From: Symbiodinium natans
Lineage: Eukaryota > Sar > Dinophyceae > Suessiales > Symbiodiniaceae
Assembly: GCA_905221605.1 (NCBI GenBank)
Contig: CAJNDS010002534.1
Span: 1 to 10,000 of the forward strand
Direction of reading: 5' to 3'
DNA: 10,000 nt
Positions 6,353 to 10,000 of this stretch are shown in pieces. The notes beneath the pieces are model-generated. The model saw only the letters and a program-made list of their open reading frames with translations, was not told the DNA's origin and made no database searches. How positions within the stretch are numbered: the first letter of the stretch is position 1; each line of letters starts with the position of its first letter. Made by a program: the position numbers and the translations under genes.

Positions 6353-7020
6353 GGGAGAAATGCACACCCGTCTTATCTACGAGCTGTGTCGTAACGACCG
6401 AAGAAATTGAAGCTACATCAACCGAAATCTATGGAAAACCTTCTCGTAGCCGACGATGGTAACGCTCATTGACTTTGGTGGAGGTTGTGCCGCAGCCATC
6501 TGCTGATGTGAAATAAATAAGTCAGGCACATTGTGACGCGCGCGTCTCCCCGATAGAGGTGAGTTCTGACTCAAAGGCGGTGTTCCTGCTACTCTGCCCG
6601 CCCGATCTTTCCCTCCGATCTCTGCAATTAGAGGTGTTGAGACACCCGCTGATGGGGGAGAATGGCGGCTAGTAGTGCCTGTGCATGGGGGGCTAGTTGG
6701 TATCCCCACGACCGTGTGGCGTGATCAATGGCCACCTGGGTCTCGCCCTCGAGGGGTGCCAGAGTCCGTGCGCGGTTCCGGTGTAGATCTAGCTGCCAGA
6801 CTTGGTTTTGCAGAGGCGCACTGTAAACCTCTCCCGGGTTATCCCGGAGTCCTGCAACCGACAGGGCTCGGGTGTTCTAGCTAGCAATGGTAGGGCTGTG
6901 CCTGACTTAGGTGGCCTGCCTAATTATGGTACAATAAGGGTGAAACTTGCCCCGGTTGTTGTCTGGTGCTTTGCTGACGCCCGTCGCAAATAAAGCGAGG
7001 TGTAGATCCGCTACCCGCTT
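6353..7020. other. Unique-sequence island without a recognisable gene
   Basis: About 670 bp free of telomere-like repeats. Short frames exist on both strands (for example 6413-6709 minus, starting GTG), but none shows a domain or repeat I recognise. The sequence could be the remains of a retroelement tail or intron. AATAAA at 6987-6992 is noted, but dinoflagellates are not known to rely on that signal. Confidence 0.35.
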
Positions 7021-7069
7021 CGGAATCGTTCCTGGGTCCACCTGCAGAGGGCTGTTTTTGCTTTGTGCA
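7021..7069 (+). repeat. Dispersed duplicate, copy 2
   Basis: Matches 6304-6352 at about 39 of 49 positions. GGCAATAGTCAAAAG follows at 7092 and CAGGGAGAAATTCACA at 7160, so related modules are present in a rearranged order before a TTTAGGG array. Confidence 0.6.
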
Positions 7070-7176
7070 TAAGGGCCCTGCGGTTTTGCAGGGGCAATAG
7101 TCAAAAGATGGTTCTAGTCAGGGACACAGACTCGGCCTCAGCTATACCAGGGCTTACGACAGGGAGAAATTCACAA

Positions 7177-7317
7177 GGGTTTAGGGTTTAGGGTTTAGGG
7201 TTTAGGGTTTAGGGTTTAGGGTTTAGGGTTTAGGGTTTAGGGTTTAGGGTTTAGGGTTTAGGGTTTAGGGTTTAGGGTTTAGGGTTTAGGGTTTAGGGTT
7301 TAGGGTTTAGGGTTTAG
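7177..7317 (+). repeat. Homogeneous TTTAGGG array
   Basis: About twenty uninterrupted exact units over 141 bp, ending abruptly at TTTAGAGG. Such homogeneity suggests recent addition or ongoing homogenisation. Confidence 0.97.
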
Positions 7318-7318
7318 A

Positions 7319-7434
7319 GGCCAGGGCTTTGGGGGCACAGTGCTCGCAAAGGCGCATAGGACAGAATCGCCTTGGAGGGCTCCACCACCGCGCGCGCCAC
7401 GGCCTGGAACGATGAAGGGTGGGGTGAAAGCACC
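7319..7434 (-). other. Unique island with possible short minus-strand exon
   Basis: After a TTCCAG acceptor-like site the minus strand reads AVARAVVEPSKAILSYAPLR without a stop. The length is too small to be evidence by itself, and no family is recognised. Confidence 0.15.
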
Positions 7435-7501
7435 GGGTTTAGGGTTTAGGGTTTAGGGTTTAGGGTTTAGGGTTTAGGGTTTAGGGTTTAGGGTTTAGGG
7501 T
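7435..7501 (+). repeat. TTTAGGG array
   Basis: About nine exact units, abutting the C-rich tract with only three bases between. Confidence 0.95.
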
Positions 7502-7504
7502 TGA

Positions 7505-7669
7505 GCCCCCACACCCCCCCCACCCACCCCCCCCCCCCCCCCCCACCCCCACCCCCCCCACCCCCCACCCCCCACCCCCCCCCCCCCACCCCCCCCCACC
7601 CCCCCCCCCCCCACACCCCCCCCCACCCCCCCCCTGGTGCTACCCCCTAGCCCCACCCCACCCCCCAAC
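7505..7669. repeat. C-rich tract (poly-C with A interruptions)
   Basis: Almost pure C with single A residues to about 7634, then a short TGGTGCTA break and more CCCCACC to 7668. The G-rich complement has G-quadruplex potential and the C-rich strand i-motif potential. The long homopolymers make the exact length unreliable. The Gly/Val-rich frame on the minus strand is only a by-product. Confidence 0.9.
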
Positions 7670-7880
7670 GTTTCACAGAGGCTCAAGCAAATCAACTTTT
7701 GGCATCTTTGAAGTGACGAGCGCGTTTAAACCTTTCAACTATGCTCCAGCGGGGTCGGCGGCTTGAGCCGGAGGCTCTTAAATTCCTTTCTCCTGTGAGT
7801 ACAAACCTATCCTGGACAGAATTTCTCTTCAGTGAAAGGTGCAATCTGGGAGGCCCCAGACTCTACATGTTCACTCATTC
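7670..7880. other. Unique island, no gene demonstrated
   Basis: On the minus strand, after a CCTCCCAG acceptor-like site, the frame reads IAPFTEEKF before a stop. This could continue the RRM-like stretch at 7984-8149, but the assignment is weak. Confidence 0.15.
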
Positions 7881-7937
7881 AAACCCTAAACCCTAAACCC
7901 TAAAACCTAAAACCTAAACCCTGAACCCCAAAACCCC
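7881..7937 (-). repeat. Telomere-like CCCTAAA block
   Basis: Three exact units, then AAAACC and CCCTGAA variants and CCCCAAAACCCC. Confidence 0.85.
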
Positions 7938-7983
7938 TTTTTTTCCAAAGAAACACAGCAAAGCCGTTCGCAGCTACCGACCT

Positions 7984-8149
7984 ACCGACAAATAGTTTGC
8001 CAGCGCCGACAGAGATGCAGGGGGCCTCGTTTACGGCACTTCCTGCAGCACCACCGCCCATCATGGAACTCGGCAACATGAGAGGGTTGGACATGCCAGT
8101 CCTGTAGTGCCCTGCCTCCTCCAGCAAGACACTGGCGACTACTGAGCAC
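7984..8149 (-). other. Possible exon with RRM-like KLFVG motif
   Basis: A minus-strand frame is open from the edge of the telomere-like block and contains ATG 8094-8092. It encodes a Met/Gly/Ser/Ala-rich stretch (MSNPLMLPSSMMGGGAAGS), then SVGAGKLFVG, with KLFVG at 7998-7984. K-L-F-V-G is the usual start (RNP-2) of an RNA recognition motif, and a Gly/Met-rich linker before it is common in such proteins. GT dinucleotides directly after (GGTAGGTCGGTAGC) could be splice donors. The rest of the domain is not visible in the same frame, so this is at best one exon or a relic. Confidence 0.25.
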
Positions 8150-8153
8150 CTGT

Positions 8154-8232
8154 ACCCTAAACCCTAAACCCTAAACCCTAAACCCTGAACCCTGAACCCT
8201 GAACCCCAAAACCCCAAAACCCTAAACCCCAA
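8154..8232 (-). repeat. Telomere-like CCCTAAA array with CCCTGAA variants
   Basis: Four exact units, three CCCTGAA units, then CCCCAAAA variants. Variants are clustered, as expected from local duplication of mutated units. Confidence 0.9.
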
Positions 8233-8234
8233 AG

Positions 8235-8326
8235 CGCCTATATCCTGAGCCCCTGACCTCGTAGAGCTCCGGAGATTCGACCAACGCCTCATCCACAAGC
8301 GCGTAGGAAGCTCCTCAGAGGAGGTG
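8235..8326 (-). other. Unique island with possible short minus-strand exon
   Basis: After an acceptor-like pyrimidine tract (CACCTCCTCTGAG) the minus strand reads SYALVDEALVESPELYE, followed by GTCAGG. It has acidic, codon-like character but no recognised family, and is only suggestive. Confidence 0.15.
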
Positions 8327-8390
8327 TAGGGTTTTTTGGATTAGGGACTAGGGTTTAGGGTTTAGGGTTTAGGGTTAAGGGTTTAGGGTT
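8327..8390 (+). repeat. Degenerate TTTAGGG array
   Basis: Decayed start (TAGGGTTTTTTGGATTAGGG), then about six units including TTAAGGG. It leads straight into the 102-bp fold-back element. Confidence 0.85.
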
Positions 8391-8492
8391 TGGGATGCTC
8401 TCCCTTATACTACCAGTCCTTCATAGGGATTATAGTATCTTCCCATTCTAATCCCCATGAAGCGCACTGGTAGTATAAGGGGGAACATCCCA
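8391..8492. mobile_element. 102-bp fold-back (MITE-like) element
   Basis: Left arm 8391-8432 pairs with right arm 8449-8492. The outer 27 bp (TGGGATG...CTTATACTACCAGT) match at 25 of 27 positions. An inner CTTCATAGGGATTA pairs with its complement with one mismatch, leaving a loop of about 16 bases. It has no coding capacity and sits between two TTTAGGG arrays. No clear target-site duplication. A small-RNA hairpin is an alternative. Confidence 0.65.
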
Positions 8493-8506
8493 AGCTCAGG
8501 AGCTTA

Positions 8507-8617
8507 TAGGGTTTAGGGTTTAGGGTTTAGGGCTTAGGGTTTAGGGTTTAGGGTTTAGGGTTTAGGGTTTAGGGTTTAGGGTTTAGGGTTTAGGGTTTAG
8601 GGTTTAGGGATTAGGGT
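8507..8617 (+). repeat. TTTAGGG array
   Basis: About sixteen units, exact except one GCTTAGGG and the last ATTAGGG. Confidence 0.95.
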
Positions 8618-8636
8618 GCTTGTTAACTAGTTATAT

Positions 8637-8744
8637 CTGTACTTATCACCCACTTGTAAGCCCCTTGAGTGCCCTAGTATGGTGATAAGTACAGTTGTAC
8701 GTGCAGTGTTAATTTGTTAATAAGTACCATGAACCTCCAAGTAG
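8637..8744. mobile_element. Palindromic MITE-like element, copy 3
   Basis: The 58-bp core 8637-8694 is followed by the shared terminus ATAAGTACCATGAACCTCCA at 8720-8739. The core is in the opposite orientation to that at 1991-2048, although the terminus faces the same way. A second fragment of the terminus, AACCTCCAAGTAGGG, lies at 8808-8822. Confidence 0.55.
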
Positions 8745-8756
8745 GGTAGGTTGCCG

Positions 8757-8775
8757 GCCCTAAACCGTAAACCCT
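8757..8775 (-). repeat. Short CCCTAAA fragment
   Basis: Two and a half units with one CCGTAAA variant. Confidence 0.6.
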
Positions 8776-8822
8776 TGTAGGACAAATTCAATGAACCCTG
8801 TATGCCTAACCTCCAAGTAGGG

Positions 8823-8917
8823 TTCAGCCGTTGAGGGGTTTTGGGTTTACCAGGTTGGCGGCGTTCAGTGCCTCGAGGCTTCAGGGTGTCATAGAGCAGA
8901 ACCGGATCTCGCTTTCG
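8823..8917 (-). other. Unique island with possible short minus-strand exon
   Basis: The minus strand reads RKRDPVLLYDTLKPRGTERR up to CAACCTG followed by GTAAAC, a plausible donor. No family is recognised. A short open frame alone is weak evidence. Confidence 0.15.
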
Positions 8918-9003
8918 TTAGGGTTTAGGGCGCAGGGTTAAGGGTTAAAGGTTTAAGTTTGAAGGTTTAGGGTTTAGGGCTTAGGGCTTAGGGTTTATGG
9001 TTT
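8918..9003 (+). repeat. Degenerate TTTAGGG array
   Basis: TTTAGGG mixed with GCGCAGGG, TTAAGGG, TTAAAGG, TTGAAGG and GCTTAGGG. The following 9004-9130 is a decayed CCCTGAA-like stretch without a gene. Confidence 0.8.
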
Positions 9004-9130
9004 TGAGAGCTCCTCCAAGACCCCTAAAGCCCGAACGCCCTCGAAACTCAAAGCCCTGAAAGCCTGAAGCCTCCGAGAATTCCACAGTCCTCAAACCCTG
9101 AAATTCCAAAAGCCCTTGAAACCGCAAACC

Positions 9131-9254
9131 CTACTTGGAGGTTCATGGGTACTTATAACCTCCAATTATAAGTCTACTTGTAACCTACTTAGAGGACTTA
9201 GGGGGCTGATAAGCACAACTATCATTGGGTGATAAGTACCCTGAACCTCCAAGC
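9131..9254. mobile_element. Complete palindromic MITE-like element, copy 4
   Basis: Both ends are present. CTTGGAGGTTCATGGGTACT from 9134 is inverted-repeated by the right end running to CTGAACCTCCAAG at 9253, with a one-base gap. The interior carries TTATAAG, CTTAGGGGGCTGATAAG and AACTATCATTGGG, related to copies 2 and 3. It is about 124 bp and has no coding capacity. Confidence 0.65.
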
Positions 9255-9320
9255 AAAACCCTAAAACCCGAAAGTCAACCAACCCAACAACGTCAAACCC
9301 CAAAACCCCTCCAGCACTGG

Positions 9321-9395
9321 CTGGTTCTTAGCAGGGAATGAGGGAATTAGGGCCCTGTATAATCCCTCATTCCCTCATTCGCTACTAAGAACCAG
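9321..9395. repeat. 75-bp hairpin
   Basis: Left arm 9321-9352 (CTGGTTCTTAG...GAATGAGGGAAT) pairs with the right arm ending at 9395, matching at 29 of 32 positions around a loop of about 8 bases. It could be a very short fold-back element or a small-RNA precursor. Its sequence is unrelated to the other fold-backs here. Confidence 0.7.
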
Positions 9396-9508
9396 GGGGG
9401 GTACTTGCACCCCCTGCGGTCCGGCTAGTTGCTCGGTGGCCAGGGTCCACCTCCAGAGCAACACGAACACTTGGCATGGCGCCATAGGGGTTTAGGGTGT
9501 AAGGCGGC
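9396..9508. other. Unique island, nothing recognised
   Basis: A small G/C hairpin (GGGGG and CCCCC around TACTTGCA at about 9397-9415) and GC-rich sequence. All three minus frames are partly open, so no coding call can be made. Confidence 0.4.
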
Positions 9509-9523
9509 GGGGGGGGGGGGGGG
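9509..9523 (+). repeat. Poly-G run (15 G)
   Basis: A homopolymer just before the decamer telomere-like array. Its length is likely to be unreliable. Confidence 0.85.
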
Positions 9524-9530
9524 AGATGCA

Positions 9531-9620
9531 GGGTTTAGGGCGGTTTAGGGTGGTTTAGGGTGGTTTAGGGTGGTTTAGGGTGGTTTAGGGTGGTTTAGGG
9601 TGGTTTAGGGTGGTTTAGGG
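9531..9620 (+). repeat. Decamer variant of the telomere repeat
   Basis: Nine 10-bp units in strict register: GGGTTTAGGG, CGGTTTAGGG, then seven TGGTTTAGGG. The unit is TTTAGGG plus an inserted TGG. It changes to the normal 7-bp unit at 9621 without a break. Confidence 0.95.
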
Positions 9621-9661
9621 TTTAGGGTTTAGGGTTTAGGGTTTAGGGTTTAGGGTTTAGG
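9621..9661 (+). repeat. TTTAGGG array
   Basis: About six exact units continuing directly from the decamer array. Confidence 0.95.
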
Positions 9662-9837
9662 TACATGCTAGCAGCCTTTGGCTGTTGCTTCTCGCATGGA
9701 GCTTCGATGAAGAAGGCGTCAAGCGAGACAGCTGTAGAAGGCGCGGGCCAGGACCGCTGAAATTGCAAGCGTGGAGCTTCGATCTTGCACTCTGGAAAGT
9801 TGCTGTTGCAGCAGAACGATCATCGAACGATTGCTGC

Positions 9838-9960
9838 CTAACCCGAGAAGTTGACACTCGCTGGCTGCTTAGCATCAGGGTCGTGTCTTCCACAGGAACA
9901 CACCACACATTCTTCTTCGGAGCCTTCTCCACCTGGGCTCTTCAAATCTACAACGTCCAT
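9838..9960 (-). other. Short ATG frame, possible first exon
   Basis: 40 codons from ATG 9960-9958 to TAG 9840-9838, beginning MDVVDLKSPGGEGSEEE and containing CVVCSC. The acidic start looks protein-like. An overlapping minus frame (to 9657) is longer but begins at GTG and is rich in Ser/Arg without a motif. It could be a first exon whose donor lies before the stop. No family is recognised. Confidence 0.2.
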
Positions 9961-9984
9961 GCCCGGCCCTTAAACAGCCTCAGT

Positions 9985-10000
9985 ACCCTAAACCCTAACC
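9985..10000 (-). repeat. Telomere-like CCCTAAA block at window edge
   Basis: Two units with one CCCTAAC variant. The block may continue beyond the window. Confidence 0.6.

Noticed and set aside
6413-6709. 98-residue Pro/Ser-rich minus frame
   Set aside because: It starts at GTG, has no recognisable domain, and lies in a stretch where several frames are open; there is not enough support for a gene.
6987-6992. AATAAA polyadenylation signal
   Set aside because: There is no supported upstream gene, and the motif is expected by chance; dinoflagellates generally lack it.
6353-7020. Non-LTR retrotransposon tail
   Set aside because: The repeat-free island resembles retroelement tails in texture only; no reverse transcriptase or endonuclease motif, poly(A) or target-site duplication was seen.
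7495-7695. Glycine/valine-rich small protein on the minus strand
   Set aside because: It is a translation of the poly-C tract starting at an ATG in flanking sequence; the composition is fully explained by the homopolymer and its length is unreliable.
1-10000. tRNA, rRNA or dinoflagellate spliced-leader sequence
   Set aside because: I looked by eye for tRNA B-box-like motifs and the spliced-leader core (CCATTTTGGCTC) on both strands and found no convincing match.

Overview
The window looks like nuclear DNA of a protist, most likely a dinoflagellate of the Symbiodiniaceae/Polarella kind. Two things point there. One is an FNIP/LRR-like protein repeat (consensus NVALPGSLQSLSFGGDFNQS) of a type I associate with dinoflagellates, besides Dictyostelium where FNIP repeats were named. 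The other is abundant TTTAGGG/CCCTAAA sequence, the telomere unit of plants and dinoflagellates. There is no bacterial-style gene packing, and no rRNA, tRNA, spliced-leader, CRISPR or reverse-transcriptase sequence that I could recognise. The organism call is inference.

Layout. Bases 1-2650 are non-coding: more than ten telomere-like blocks in both orientations, separated by short unique islands, AT microsatellites and fold-back sequences. Bases 2660-5995 hold the only locus with clear coding character. It is on the minus strand: an unrecognised N-terminal region (5466-5995) runs into about 40 copies of a 66-bp (22-residue) FNIP-like repeat (about 2740-5465) and ends at an in-frame TGA at 2660-2662. 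As given, the frame is broken by two single-base insertions, recurrent TAG codons and a dense zone of indels at about 4290-5400, so I call it a pseudogene or a badly sequenced gene. The noisy zone is a colinear second copy of the clean zone just before it (about 3071-4260).

Bases 6167-10000 return to alternating telomere-like blocks, a 165-bp C-rich tract, a decamer variant of the telomere repeat, three fold-back elements and several islands that could be short minus-strand exons. One of these contains KLFVG, which resembles an RRM RNP-2 motif. None of these islands is proven coding.

By my block boundaries, telomere-like sequence covers roughly 1.8 kb of the 10 kb and changes strand more than ten times. 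No operon or pathway can be reconstructed. The points of interest are the repeat protein with its hypervariable residue pair, the damaged duplicate of its array, and the intermingling of telomere-like arrays with palindromic elements.
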